A stretch of 64,000 nucleotides of DNA, taken from Geosiphon pyriformis. Taxonomy: Eukaryota; Glomeromycota; Glomeromycetes; Archaeosporales; Geosiphonaceae. Location of the stretch: the NCBI GenBank assembly GCA_016748015.1, contig JAAOMT010000299.1:538180-602179 (forward strand), given 5' to 3'. Of this stretch, positions 1 to 12,399 are shown piece after piece (the stretch's first letter is position 1; the number at the start of each line of letters is the position of its first letter). The notes beneath the pieces are model-generated. The model worked only from the letters and a program-made list of their open reading frames with translations. It was not told the origin of the DNA and did no database searches. Position numbers and translations under genes: made by a program.

Positions 1-2787
1 TGTTTGTGGGGATGGTGAATATATCATTTATACAGCTTTGGCATGGAGAAATAAAGGCTTCGGTAACGGGTTGGAGTTTGTATGGGCTTTAGATTCTAAT
101 GAGTAGGTGTTTTCAAATTTAATTTCACTGCTTCGACAAACTATTACACTGATGGTTATATTCAAAATCCTTATTAAAGGTATGCTGTAAGAGAGTCTAC
201 TACCAAAGTGAAGCTCTACAAAAACTTCAAAGAGCGCCCCAATATCATCAAATTAAACTTTTCCGCTGAGGGGATTTTTGGAGGGACTCTTTTAGGCGTG
301 AAAAGCTCCAGTTTCTTAAATCTTTATGATTGGGAAACTGGTTTCGTCATACGAAGGATTGATGTCATCCCCAAAACGGTAAGTTTGTTTTAACTCGGGA
401 CTTAAGTTTTAAAATTTTATTTTGTTCGATATCATGAAAAGCATTCAACAATAGGTCTACTGGAATGATACTGGGGATCTTGTGACTATCGCTTGTGAGG
501 ATACCTTTTACGTCTTGCGGTTCAACCGGCAGGCTTATGTACAATACATAGAGAATGGAGGTGAAGTCGGGGAAGAAGGCGTAGAACAAGCGTTTGAATT
601 TGTCACAGAGATACCTGAAAGGTAATCAATCCTCATTGATTTCAATTAATGGGATATTCAATATAACTTTTTTATGTCGCTAGCATCAAAACCGGCACCT
701 GGATCGGTGATTGTTTTATTTACACAAATGCAGTTAACCGTTTAAATTATCTTGTTGGAGCACAAACTTTCACGATTAGTCATTTTGACAGGTATGTACA
801 TAATCTTCGATAGCTCCAAGAATTCCATTTTACTAAACAATAATTTTGCATGTTGCAGCAACATGTATCTATTAGGCTATATTCCCAAAGATAACCGGAT
901 ATATTTGGCCGACAAAGTAATTACAATAATGAGCTTTACTTTATAAGATATCCAAATTTGGGACACACTTTTATGACAAATAATTCTGAAAACTAATGCA
1001 TATTTTCCCGTATTACAGGATGTAAATGTATATAGCTACACACTTTCTTTAACGGTTATCGAGTATCAGACTGCCATATTGCGTGGCGATCTTGAAGCAG
1101 CAGAGGAGCTTTTACCTTCTATACCTGATGACCAACGCAATCGTATTGCACGTTTTTTAGAAAGTCATGGTTTGTTATTCATAAATCTTTTTGGAGAGAT
1201 TAAACAAGAACAAAATGTTGACCTTTACTATTTTAATAGACCTTAAAGAACTTGCACTCGAGGTTTCCGCAGATGTTGAACATAAATTCGAACTTGCAAT
1301 CCAACTCGACAAACTCGATGTTGCTGTTGAAATTGCAAGGGAAGCCGACTCCGAGGCTAAATGGAAAGCTGTTGGTGATTCTGCGTTGAACTCTTGGAAG
1401 GTTCAAACATATTCATTTTTCAAGCTCCAAGTCCTTGTTTTAAAATATTTGCAACGTATTTAATTCGGATATCCTGCATCAGTTTCCACTGGCAGAAGAA
1501 TGCCTCAAAAAAGCTAAAGATCTGAGTGGGTTACTACTATTGTACACCGCCTCTGGAAACGCAAAAGGGATAAAAGAGTTGGCAAGAGTGTCTGGTATTT
1601 TTTGATTCTACCGATCATTGATAGCTTGGGAATTCTGCCATTTTTTAATTGTTTGTTAACCTTAAATAACGATATCTTGAAGCTGCCGATGGCAAGAACA
1701 ATATTGCTTTTGCTTGTTATTTACAGCTTGGTTTGGTAGAAGAATGTATTGATATTCTCATCAAGACTGACCGTATCCCAGAAGCAGCGATGTTTGCAAG
1801 AACTTATCTTCCGAGGTTAGTTCTTTGAGATTCCTGTCAAATTAGAAAAGCCGCATTCGTCCCAACCTAAGTCCCTTTATATTAGTCAGGTTACTCGAGT
1901 AGTAAAACTATGGCGTGAAAGTCTGGAAAAACAGAACAAAAATAAAGCTGCAGAAGCTTTAGCTGATCCAGCAGATTATGAAAATCTATTCCCCAATTAC
2001 AAACATGTAGGTAAAAAAAAATTTTTATCTTCCAACTCTTGATTACGCGTAAATTGACTTTGAATATTATGTTATAGGCACTAATTGCTGAGGAACTCTC
2101 TAAAAAGACCAGAAATAGCATGGTTCCTGCTACCGCTTATTCAGAATATAAAGACGGTCTTGAACAAGACATCATTGCAGGTCAGGGTCATTATCATGTG
2201 TTGGTCTGACATTTTGAATAATTACCGAGTTTTTATCTTTAATAGACATTAAGGAAAAGTACCCTGATGGGGTGTTTCCTTCAAATCCCTCGTCTCCTTT
2301 GCAAAATCGTCTTGTTAGCAACATCGCCAGGCGAAGCGTGAATGGAGATTTTGATGACGACGTTAGTATATTTTTTCCAGGTTTATTGTATTCACTAGGT
2401 TTCATATACTATACTATCATTTTTGAATTTGTGATATAGGTCCTGTCTTCAGTTGCATCTGTGGATGATGATCGCATAAGTGTAGCTGATAATATGAGTC
2501 TTTTGAGTATGGAAGGTAAGAACACGCAAAATCCAAAAGGCATTCCTTTTTTTAAGACCATCATTCTTTTCTTTTTGTAGTCAACACGACTGGTACTGGT
2601 TCAGTGAGAGTATGTCTTAAAATCTATCATTTCCGGTGGACAATCTGATTTCTGAGTATGCCAGCTAAAGATGTTTAAATAAAATTAGGGTGATGTGGAT
2701 TTTGATGACAATTCGTCACTCGCTACATCAGAGCAAGAACGTCCTATGGTGGGTGATGATAAAGAACTTGATGAGCTTTTGTCCTAA
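1..2787 (+). CDS. COPB2: Coatomer subunit beta' (COPB2/Sec27), 3' part, multi-exon
   Basis: Beta' is a subunit of the COPI coat, which drives retrograde Golgi-to-ER vesicle traffic. The gene is cut by the window edge: it opens inside the second WD-repeat region ([17 protein letters not shown], then YKNFKERPN and [14 protein letters not shown]), so the N-terminal propeller lies to the left. The following alpha-solenoid region matches the family exon by exon: [19 protein letters not shown] (about 1250-1310), [19 protein letters not shown] (about 1530-1585), FARTYLPR (about 1790), then [16 protein letters not shown]. At least nine short introns interrupt it. The first is 103-179, GT..AG, splitting a Glu codon. 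The acidic tail ends [10 protein letters not shown] with the stop at 2785-2787. Identity is secure; several exon edges are approximate. Confidence 0.93.
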
Positions 2788-3171
2788 ACCATATGCCCAA
2801 AGGCATTCGCTGCCAGGTAAATACTAGTCGAAAATGATCAATTGATGAGTTAAACGAAAATAACATTTCAACTTTTCGATTATATAGATGAATTCAAGAG
2901 GCGGTTGACATCGAGACACATAATTGAATACGGCCGGAAGATTTAAAAATATAACACAAATCGATCTCAAATACCCAAACCAGAAAAGTTTCATTTCAGA
3001 ATTTATCTGCCCAAGAAAACGATGGTTCAGAAGAAGCTGAAGATTTTAATGATTTCACTTTTATGCAGTTGGAACAAATGCTTGAAACGATAGAAATAAT
3101 TTCATCGACTATGACTTGTTAAAAATGGTTTCCGAAGTAAATTTATAGAAAATTCCAGAAATTCCAGAAAT
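2788..3171. other. Convergent intergenic / 3' UTR spacer
   Basis: This stretch lies between the coatomer stop and the stop of the leftward MetRS gene. No convincing coding frame was found. It must hold both 3' UTRs. A short direct repeat of AATTCCAGA occurs near 3150-3170. One reading of 3000-3110 is rich in Glu and Asp codons, but it has no start, splice logic or recognisable family. Confidence 0.6.
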
Positions 3172-5611
3172 TCACTTCTTTAATGAGGCAAATAGAGGAC
3201 CTCCTGATGGTCCAAGATCTCGATGGAGATTTTCTTTAATAGGCCAACCTTTCCCCAATTGAGCCATATTAAATTGCCGTTCATCATTTTTTACTCCAAG
3301 TTGATCTAGCAAAATTTTCATCTTTGCTGGCATTATAGGTTGCAATAAAATCCCAACAATACGGACGGATTCCGTGACATAATATAACACATCATTTACT
3401 CGCTCCGTCTGATCCGGGTTTTTGATCAACATCCAAGGCTGATTTTCGGTGATATATTTGTTCACCTATAGAGGGATACTTCATGATTAAAATTATTGGA
3501 AATTTTTGAAGTAAAAGACCAACACTTTCACCTCTGCTAATGAATTAGAAATAGCTTCAAGGGCTTTGCTAAACTCGACCTTCTCGTAATATTGATTAAC
3601 GAGACCTATAGATATCATAATGTTATTACCAATCTGTTAATTTAAAGCCAATCGAGGCTCTCAATTAAGACTAACCCGGTAAATTGGTTAAATTATCGAC
3701 TAATTGCAGGTCATTGGTAGAGGTTATTGGTGGTTTCTGTGGAATATGTCGTGATGGATTAAGAGCCATCGAAGTACTACGCGACAAAAGGTTACCCAAT
3801 TGCCCTGCTAGCTCTTTATGGTACCGAATCTGAATTCGTGATACTGAATAATCTTCAATGATTCCAAGTCAATTATTTAAATCAAAAGTTGAGAGTACAT
3901 ATTATCGTTGTCTCTAATGAATCAACTAACCGGAGTCATCAGAAATCCCACCATCCCTCATGAGGAAGTATCGAATCGCATCAACCCCAAATTGTGCCAG
4001 AGCCTCAAATGGGTCTGCAACATTCCCTCGACTTTTGGACATTTTTTGCTGCCCCATTGTCCAATGGGAGTGTGCTAATATTTTCTTCGGAAGGGCTATA
4101 TGGGTAGCCATTAAGAACGCGGGCCATAAGATCGCATGGAATCTTATAGGAATAGAAGTAAAATATTACATTCTAGAAAAGCTGAACCTATTGAAAATTA
4201 TTGAATCAAAACCTTAGAATATCCTTTCCGATTATATGAATATCTGCTGGCCAACCTTTGCTTGAAATGGCCTCGGGGTTTTCTTCCTGCCATGGAAAAC
4301 CAGTGGCGGTCAAATAGTTGATTAAAGCATCGACCCAAACGTATATTGTTTGCTCAGGATCATCCGGTACGGCAATCGCCCAATTAACTCTGGAGCTACT
4401 CCTAGAGATAGATACATCTTGTAAACCAGTTTCCAACATGGATTTAACTTCGTTCATTCGAATCTTTGGTTCAATGACTTTCAATTAAAAAAATTTAATG
4501 TTATTTAGACGTAGCTGAAGGACGCACTAGGGAGACTAATCGCCTCAACTGTTTTGGCTCACCAGAAGGATTTTCATCCAACCAATCTAAAAGACGATCA
4601 CGCAACATAGGAAGACGAAATTTATAATTTTCTTCGGACATCCACGTTACTTGTTGTCCAGATTCGATGGCAACCTGAGGAAATTCAATAAGATCTCATA
4701 CGGGCCCACAAGTCTAGTAGCAAAGGTGATGAATTTTCCTTTTGTAATCACACCGTGATAATTTCTCCAGTAGTTGGCCCTTGGATTTCTTTTACTTGCT
4801 TCGCTGTGTAAAAAGCTTCGTCAGATATTGAATACCACCCTTCGTGTAAGTCTTTATAGACATAAGGGCTATTGATCAGACGCTCCTATCCAGAAATTCA
4901 GATCATATCTGTCGAAATATTTCATTCAGAATGTAGACATGTTTTACACTGAAAATAATACCCAAAAAGTTTGAACCGCCTCTTTATGCTTCGCATCGGT
5001 TGTTCGAATGAATTTCGAATATTCAATGTTTGCGATATTAAATAGATCCTTTTTTAAGGTTACCAGAATCAGGATATAAAATTAATGAGACGAAGGGTAA
5101 CTGCAGGAATAAAAAGAAAAATTTGCCTTGAATTGCTGTGATACTTCGTCACAAAATTCTTGAGGGTTCCTTAGCTTATTTGCGGCTGCTTGTTTTATCT
5201 GCGATTGGAAATTCATGGAGTCAAAAGGATGAACTGCAGAACCAAGGCTTAACAATCTCTACCTTTGACCCGTGCTCGTCGGTTCCTGTACTGAGAATGA
5301 CTTTGCTACCTTTAAGTTCATGATAGCGTTTCAGACAGTCCCCCAATACAGCAGAATACAAGTGGCCAATGTGCGGCTCTATTTTGAAAAAATTTAGAGT
5401 ATTTATCGTGCATCTTGAAACACTTGAGAGGATACATTCAACTAGAAAGAAATTTTGGTTTGCGCGTACTTGAATTTACATAAAATACTGGTGTACTAAT
5501 ATAAACTGGTTTTGTTAATACAGTGGATAGCTTCCTGTAGAAACAAAATATTGGTACGGTGCGCTTAGGGTTCTGAAGGAAATAAGAGGAAAAAGAATTT
5601 CCCCAAGACAT
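3172..5611 (-). CDS. MSM1: Methionyl-tRNA synthetase, probably mitochondrial, multi-exon
   Basis: This class I synthetase charges tRNA-Met. Exon 1 (5611-5470) starts at an ATG followed by a Ser-, Arg- and Lys-containing, acid-poor leader that looks like a mitochondrial presequence, then [15 protein letters not shown] intron (5469-5379) joins it to [20 protein letters not shown], which carries the HIGH signature, and GTDEHG. A further exon encodes the conserved [13 protein letters not shown] segment. At 4050-4070 the KMSKS loop ([16 protein letters not shown]) is intact, and [16 protein letters not shown] lies at 4290-4350. The last exon (3465-3172) is the anticodon-binding helical domain. No C-terminal tRNA-binding extension is seen, as in organellar enzymes. 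The presequence and length favour the mitochondrial form. Internal splice sites are approximate. Confidence 0.9.
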
Positions 5612-7153
5612 CGTCAATGTGACGCTTGACTTCCAATGAACTGTTGAGTTTGTTGATTCGAAATTCTAAGATTATCTGAAATAACTTTTCAGCCCGTGAT
5701 TAAATAATCAAAGATATATCAACACAGTTGCTTAAATCTATTAGGTACGAGACTTAAAGGCTAGTATAATAGCTACAATAAATTCTATTCTGGTTTGTAT
5801 CTAAATTTTAAACAATAAGAAGCTTTCAAATATCGCCAAGGCATAGATCTCATTATTGAGGGTGTTTCTAATAGTTAGCCGAAAAATCTACCTTCGTCGA
5901 TGAAAGGTTCGTAAGCACCTGATCCTAAGAAATCCCCTTCATCAGCGGGACCTAACCCGCCAGGAATACCACCACCACTCAAACCAAGGTGTTGCTATTG
6001 AGAATCACAAAAATTTCGTTTAAAAGGAAAGGAAGTTCCTGAAAATCAAAATGACGAAAATGCGAAAATATCTTTACCTTGGATAAATATTCCTTACTGC
6101 ATCCAACCAAATGGTCTGTCTTAATGACGTGTTGAGTGACAGCCGCCGCTTGTGCTATCTGTTCTTCAAGTTTAGAAACAGTGAGAGAGGTGTTGAAACG
6201 ATCTGGATTGTCATGGAAGCAAACCATGCCATTCTGATGAGAATGACTGATTGTAGCAAATATCTCGCGCGATTCAATCTATCAGAATAAATTATGTTAT
6301 ATAAAATGATAGTTGAAAAAGCGAAAAATCCATTTTAATTAATCTCACCATGCGCAGTACATATTCTTCGGCTATCTTTGGAGCATTAGAACCCTCTAAT
6401 CCAACTGTTTCTGCAATATCTGTCAATGATAATGTCAAATAAGTTTGGGTAAGTTGTTGGATTTTTTGACGGTATATGGCGTCCAGCGTCTGTTTAGCAA
6501 GGCCAAGGTTTTTATCCTGTATTGTGGATTTACAATTTGTTCTATTAAACAATAATAGCTTAAGTTGAATCCAACCATTTACAATAAGTACCTTTTTGAA
6601 AGTATCCGAACATTTCTGTAATTCATTTCGAACGCGTTTTACATTCAAACTTTCAAAAGCGGTCGCGAAATCTTGATATGCTTGGCAATGATTCTTAACT
6701 GAGCGGAAAACCGCCACAGCAGTATACTTTGGCAAAGGAAAAATCTAGATAGATCAATATCAATAAAAAGATAAACTTAATATTGACATGATCTAAGAAG
6801 TTATAGGTTTAGAAACGTGTAAATAACTAACCTTTCCGTTTAACAATAAAGAGACGAGAACGTACTTTTTGTAAGATTCAATCTGGATTGCACTTGTAGC
6901 TGCAGAGGGCGCAGATATTGCCTAATTATTATAGATTTCCAATGAGTTCAAAATACTTGATTCTAAAATTTAGGTAGAGGAACTTACCAATTGGAAAAAG
7001 TACAAAGCACGTTCATAGTTTTTCAATCCTATATATATCATTCCACCGTAATAATGATATAAGAGATGATCCGTATATGTAATTCCAGTTGACTATTAGC
7101 TCGCATATAATATGAATCATTTTAGGAAAAAAGAAAAATTTAAAGATAATAAA
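5272..7153. repeat. 1,882-bp direct repeat, copy 1 (left of gap): probable assembly duplicate
   Basis: Every segment compared matches 7174-9055 at a constant offset of 1,902 bp, with no difference seen by eye, introns and stops included. It begins inside MetRS exon 2 and ends exactly at the N gap. The most economical reading is two contigs with overlapping ends placed side by side. MetRS is complete only through this copy; CSN3 is complete only through the other. Confidence 0.9.
5875..7153 (-). other. CSN3 C-terminal half, duplicate copy truncated at the assembly gap
   Basis: This is the same PCI-domain half of COP9 signalosome subunit 3 that is described at 7777-9965. It runs from the exon with [20 protein letters not shown] back to the C-terminal [16 protein letters not shown] and its stop at 5875-5877. 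The N-terminal exons are missing because the copy stops at the gap. It is best treated as an assembly echo rather than a second gene or a pseudogene, since it shows no decay. Confidence 0.85.
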
Positions 7154-7173
7154 NNNNNNNNNNNNNNNNNNNN
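7154..7173. other. Assembly gap of 20 N
   Basis: Twenty unknown bases, a typical fixed-length placeholder. The flanks are the two ends of the 1,882-bp direct repeat, so the gap probably represents an overlap and not missing sequence. Confidence 0.98.
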
Positions 7174-7513
7174 GTGCTCGTCGGTTCCTGTACTGAGAAT
7201 GACTTTGCTACCTTTAAGTTCATGATAGCGTTTCAGACAGTCCCCCAATACAGCAGAATACAAGTGGCCAATGTGCGGCTCTATTTTGAAAAAATTTAGA
7301 GTATTTATCGTGCATCTTGAAACACTTGAGAGGATACATTCAACTAGAAAGAAATTTTGGTTTGCGCGTACTTGAATTTACATAAAATACTGGTGTACTA
7401 ATATAAACTGGTTTTGTTAATACAGTGGATAGCTTCCTGTAGAAACAAAATATTGGTACGGTGCGCTTAGGGTTCTGAAGGAAATAAGAGGAAAAAGAAT
7501 TTCCCCAAGACAT
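7174..7513 (-). other. Duplicate 5' end of MetRS (exon 1 and part of exon 2), assembly echo
   Basis: Repeats 5272-5611: the ATG, presequence, the FYVNS exon and the PHIGH exon up to GTDEHG, then it is cut by the gap. The complete gene is at 3172-5611. No second synthetase should be counted. Confidence 0.85.
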
Positions 7514-9055
7514 CGTCAATGTGACGCTTGACTTCCAATGAACTGTTGAGTTTGTTGATTCGAAATTCTAAGATTATCTGAAATAACTTTTCAGCCCGTG
7601 ATTAAATAATCAAAGATATATCAACACAGTTGCTTAAATCTATTAGGTACGAGACTTAAAGGCTAGTATAATAGCTACAATAAATTCTATTCTGGTTTGT
7701 ATCTAAATTTTAAACAATAAGAAGCTTTCAAATATCGCCAAGGCATAGATCTCATTATTGAGGGTGTTTCTAATAGTTAGCCGAAAAATCTACCTTCGTC
7801 GATGAAAGGTTCGTAAGCACCTGATCCTAAGAAATCCCCTTCATCAGCGGGACCTAACCCGCCAGGAATACCACCACCACTCAAACCAAGGTGTTGCTAT
7901 TGAGAATCACAAAAATTTCGTTTAAAAGGAAAGGAAGTTCCTGAAAATCAAAATGACGAAAATGCGAAAATATCTTTACCTTGGATAAATATTCCTTACT
8001 GCATCCAACCAAATGGTCTGTCTTAATGACGTGTTGAGTGACAGCCGCCGCTTGTGCTATCTGTTCTTCAAGTTTAGAAACAGTGAGAGAGGTGTTGAAA
8101 CGATCTGGATTGTCATGGAAGCAAACCATGCCATTCTGATGAGAATGACTGATTGTAGCAAATATCTCGCGCGATTCAATCTATCAGAATAAATTATGTT
8201 ATATAAAATGATAGTTGAAAAAGCGAAAAATCCATTTTAATTAATCTCACCATGCGCAGTACATATTCTTCGGCTATCTTTGGAGCATTAGAACCCTCTA
8301 ATCCAACTGTTTCTGCAATATCTGTCAATGATAATGTCAAATAAGTTTGGGTAAGTTGTTGGATTTTTTGACGGTATATGGCGTCCAGCGTCTGTTTAGC
8401 AAGGCCAAGGTTTTTATCCTGTATTGTGGATTTACAATTTGTTCTATTAAACAATAATAGCTTAAGTTGAATCCAACCATTTACAATAAGTACCTTTTTG
8501 AAAGTATCCGAACATTTCTGTAATTCATTTCGAACGCGTTTTACATTCAAACTTTCAAAAGCGGTCGCGAAATCTTGATATGCTTGGCAATGATTCTTAA
8601 CTGAGCGGAAAACCGCCACAGCAGTATACTTTGGCAAAGGAAAAATCTAGATAGATCAATATCAATAAAAAGATAAACTTAATATTGACATGATCTAAGA
8701 AGTTATAGGTTTAGAAACGTGTAAATAACTAACCTTTCCGTTTAACAATAAAGAGACGAGAACGTACTTTTTGTAAGATTCAATCTGGATTGCACTTGTA
8801 GCTGCAGAGGGCGCAGATATTGCCTAATTATTATAGATTTCCAATGAGTTCAAAATACTTGATTCTAAAATTTAGGTAGAGGAACTTACCAATTGGAAAA
8901 AGTACAAAGCACGTTCATAGTTTTTCAATCCTATATATATCATTCCACCGTAATAATGATATAAGAGATGATCCGTATATGTAATTCCAGTTGACTATTA
9001 GCTCGCATATAATATGAATCATTTTAGGAAAAAAGAAAAATTTAAAGATAATAAA
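7174..9055. repeat. 1,882-bp direct repeat, copy 2 (right of gap)
   Basis: Partner of 5272-7153. It starts at the first base after the gap, in the middle of MetRS exon 2, and becomes unique sequence at 9056 inside CSN3. The left edge at the gap and the right edge of copy 1 at the gap are what a collapsed contig overlap would give. Confidence 0.9.
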
Positions 9056-9965
9056 GATTCTAGGCAGAAGTTATCTCACCTGTATGTCAATCTCTGTTAT
9101 ATTGTTATCCAATATTGGCAAAGCTTGCCTATAACATTTTGATAGTATACATTCCTAAACATACAGATTGTCAGAAAACAATTTTATTGGTTGAATTACC
9201 ATATAAATTATTAACTCGCCTTGACAAAGATTTGATGCAAATTGGTCAAGTGATTCGGACTAGGTGCGTACCTTTTGATGGCATTGGCCAGGGGTTTAAT
9301 AGTAATGACACTCTATAGATGCAGAAATTTTTAGGCCTTAAGAATTGATGCATTAAGTAGAAAATTTTTTGATTTTCGAAAGCGGTCTCTTACATTGCCA
9401 TATAGGTTAGCTAATCTCGCAAGTCCTTGAGCAACGTGTTGAACTGGACCAATGGATCGCATGAATGAGTATTTCACTAATTTTTACTTCTTTTAAAACT
9501 TTCATAATACATACACTTTTCGGGTGCCAATTGAATTTGTTGACGATCAAAATCTTCCAAGAATTCCAATACCTTGTGCAGTAAACGTGGAACTTCGGGT
9601 CTTTCGGCACGACAACGTGCATCTCTAAGAAGTGTTTCAAAGAGACCAAATACGATTAACAATCGCAAGGCACTCTAATAGAAATATGGTTAGAAATTCT
9701 TTCTCCTTTCTGATTCAACTAACAGGAAAAAGGCGTAAGCTAAGGAATGACGCCGCGGATTCAGTGTGTCGAGAGGGTCTTTATGGTCACCAGATCCTTG
9801 GGTAAAGAACTGTGTCGGCAACTGTTTAAGGATAGGTAGCAACTGTTTGACAACATGGTCTGTTCCTTCTGTATGCGCAACAAGATTTATCAACTCATCA
9901 ACTGACCCAGGAGTGTTTTGTTGAGACGGCATTAAAGATCCAAGAGCTCCAAGTAGGGACGACAT
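7777..9965 (-). CDS. CSN3: COP9 signalosome complex subunit 3 (PCI protein), multi-exon
   Basis: CSN3 is a scaffold subunit of the signalosome, which removes Nedd8 from cullin ubiquitin ligases. The ATG is at 9965-9963 ([14 protein letters not shown]), followed by a helical-repeat region through exons near 9725, 9668-9480, 9450-9390 and 9300-9180. One of these ends [14 protein letters not shown] (about 9075-9120). Next comes the family block with SYKKY and [12 protein letters not shown] (8637-8590), then the PCI winged-helix part: [25 protein letters not shown] and AEEYVLRMV. The C terminus has [11 protein letters not shown] (about 8100) and ends [12 protein letters not shown], stop 7777-7779. 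There are about eight introns. It sits 264 bp upstream of MetRS on the same strand in the presumed unduplicated locus. Exon edges are approximate. Confidence 0.88.
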
Positions 9966-10312
9966 TGACAATTTTTGTTGAGCCTTTGAGAGTATATATA
10001 TACTAACCAAGCATAAACGCACGTGTTAAATCAACATTGAGCCTATCAGCTATTTCACATATTATACGTTAAAACTTTGATGACTCTGTTATAGCGATTT
10101 CGATAGCATATTAGAGGCCCGTAAAAATAGCCTTTCACTCTGAAAATAAAACAATGTGCAATTTTACTTCCCAATCGCAATCAGTTCATAACGAAATGTT
10201 ACGTGACAAATAGTAAAATCATTCAAGTTATAGACTATTAAAAAGATCGAAATTCACAGCTTCACAAGAGGGTCCAACTTTCAAAGCATCGATTACCGCA
10301 TTGTCTTCATGA

Positions 10313-11047
10313 TTAGGAACTTTTATCTGGCTGATAGGGCATCCAGTCTCTCGCGTAAATTGGTAATATAATGACATATATCAATACCCAATATAAGATC
10401 CCAAACATCGCTCCAGCCAAATTTTCAGCAAAATTGTGAAAATATAAGGCCGTCATAAATAGCATCCACCACCAAACAAACAAAATTCCTTTTAACATTA
10501 AGGTAAGAGTTCTGTGGGTAGAAATTGTTTGCTCAAATTTTTTGTATTCGTATATAATTATACTAAACTCTTCCCAAAGAAATAAAGAAGCGTGTATCAA
10601 AAGAACACAATGTCCGCTAACATCGTGTCCACCGGCCCAACGACCACCAATTTTTTTGCACAAGTATTCTTCATTAATCCCTGTTTGCATTTGACACTTT
10701 CCACCAGTCCAAACAAAGACTCGATCAATCATACTAGGACCAAAGCACCATTGAGTAATCAGATACCAATAGAGAGTGGCGCCTAGCCAACGAAAAATTG
10801 CTTTTAGGGCCTGATTTTGTTGGTTCCGATAAATAACTTTCAGAGAGATAATATGAATTAAGGAAGTCCAAAACCAGCCGTTCTTTACTAGCAATACGTT
10901 CACGGGATTCGACTTTTCCGAAAAGATTGTCAGGGGTGGTGGCTTGACAATCCAGTGAATAGAACCCAAAATAATTGTTCCAACGTAAAATGATACAATA
11001 ATGACTTGTAAATCTTGAAATTTGACTCGCATATTATGGGAAGTCAT
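10313..11047 (-). CDS. FIT-family ER membrane protein (FITM2/Scs3-like acyl-CoA diphosphatase)
   Basis: An uninterrupted 244-residue frame with an ATG at 11047. FIT proteins sit in the ER membrane, cleave fatty acyl-CoA and support lipid-droplet budding and phospholipid balance. Several hydrophobic segments are visible (about residues 13-33, 53-72, 86-101, 146-162, 186-203 and 212-231). The two family catalytic histidines are present: His146 in HDVSGHCVLL and His204 in ALYFHNFAENLAGAMFG. Length is close to that of yeast Scs3/Yft2 and human FITM2. The family is secure; which fungal paralogue (Scs3 or Yft2) is not resolved. It lies 348 bp upstream of the CSN3 start on the same strand. Confidence 0.92.
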   Translation of the reverse strand: MTSHNMRVKFQDLQVIIVSFYVGTIILGSIHWIVKPPPLTIFSEKSNPVNVLLVKNGWFWTSLIHIISLKVIYRNQQNQALKAIFRWLGATLYWYLITQWCFGPSMIDRVFVWTGGKCQMQTGINEEYLCKKIGGRWAGGHDVSGHCVLLIHASLFLWEEFSIIIYEYKKFEQTISTHRTLTLMLKGILFVWWWMLFMTALYFHNFAENLAGAMFGILYWVLIYVIILPIYARDWMPYQPDKSS

Positions 11048-12399
11048 TTTAGGAATTAGGCAGAGGTTGAAAGATTCGCTTGGTCTTTGCTTTTTCTAAC
11101 GCGGTGCCAGTGACGTCAGGTGGATTTTGTAGGCATCCTCGATCTGCGTGGGGAAAAATTCCCTGCTAGAAATTGGTTTATAGCGTGGGTAAATTTCTCT
11201 ACACATATAATCACTAACAATACCATTGTCTTTTGCAAAAAAATGTTAATAATTAAAAACAGGCTTTTTTTAATTCATTATGATACCTTTTTTTATTGCT
11301 TTAATTGAGTGCAGTTTATTTATTATCTATGCACTTAATTTATATATAAATGTAAGCCATGTACTTTTTATATGTAATTAGTTACCTGAATTTATGACAA
11401 CACTATTACAATTCTGAAATTAAAACTTTTTATGCAAAAAATTAAAACACATACTATAAAAATTATTATCAAATTTAAGTAAGAAAAATATTATTACACT
11501 TAATTCAACAATATTAATTAATATTAAAAAATAAAAAATCAATAATTAATTAATTATAACAAAAAATAACACAATTTAATTATTAAATATAAAGATTTTT
11601 TGATAATTTAAAAATTTTAATTGAAATTAATAATTAATGTATATAATTTAATAATAATTAAATTTTGTTATATTTTAAAATTTTTAAATACTGTTATTTA
11701 AATAAAAAAAATTATTAACTAGTATTATTAAAATAATTAATTTAAATAAAAAAAAACTACAATAATTAAAAATAATATATAATAATATATAATAATATAA
11801 TACAATATATAATAAAATAATTTAAAGCTTTTTATAATAACTTAAAATTATTTTGTTGTAATTATTATACTTAATTAATTATTTTTAATTGCAAATAATG
11901 TTTTTACAAAAATTATAATATTTTATTTTATATATTTACAATTATATACACAATAATTTTAATTTAAAAAATAATTAAATTTAAGTTCAAATAAAATTAA
12001 ATTATATTAAATCTTATAAAAAACATTTTTTATATATAAATAATTAATATATTATTATTTTTAATTATATTAATTATATATTTAATAGTCTTATTAATAT
12101 TCAATTTAATTTTTAAAAATAATAATTTTTTGAAAATTATTATTTTAACAACTATTTTTTCATTAATAATATAATTTGAATTATTTATATTTATTTTTTT
12201 AACTTTAATTTTAATTTTAAAATCTATTATAAAAACTTAAAATTGGTTTTAATTAAAATTAATCTATTTTAATAATTATATTTGCTATAAAAAACAAACA
12301 ACAAAAACATAACTAAAACAATTAAAAAACCAATAAATTTAATTATTAATTATTTTTATAAGAATATTTATATTAAAACTTAAATAATAAAAAAATAAA
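11048..12399. other. Extremely AT-rich intergenic stretch
   Basis: The first 100 bp or so would hold the FIT promoter. From about 11330 to 12400 the sequence is almost pure A and T (TTAATT, AATAATAT and similar runs), clearly richer in AT than the rest of the window. No frame longer than a few dozen codons and no RNA gene is apparent. It marks the boundary between the gene block and the retrotransposon block and may be old, fully decayed repeat DNA. Confidence 0.7.

Noticed and set aside
2880..3130. Short acidic coding frame between COPB2 and MetRS
   Set aside because: No ATG, splice sites or homology; it fits the 3' UTR of either convergent gene.
5875..7153. A tandem second copy of CSN3 and of the MetRS 5' end
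   Set aside because: The copies appear identical through introns and both break exactly at the N gap, which fits an unmerged contig overlap and not a biological duplication.
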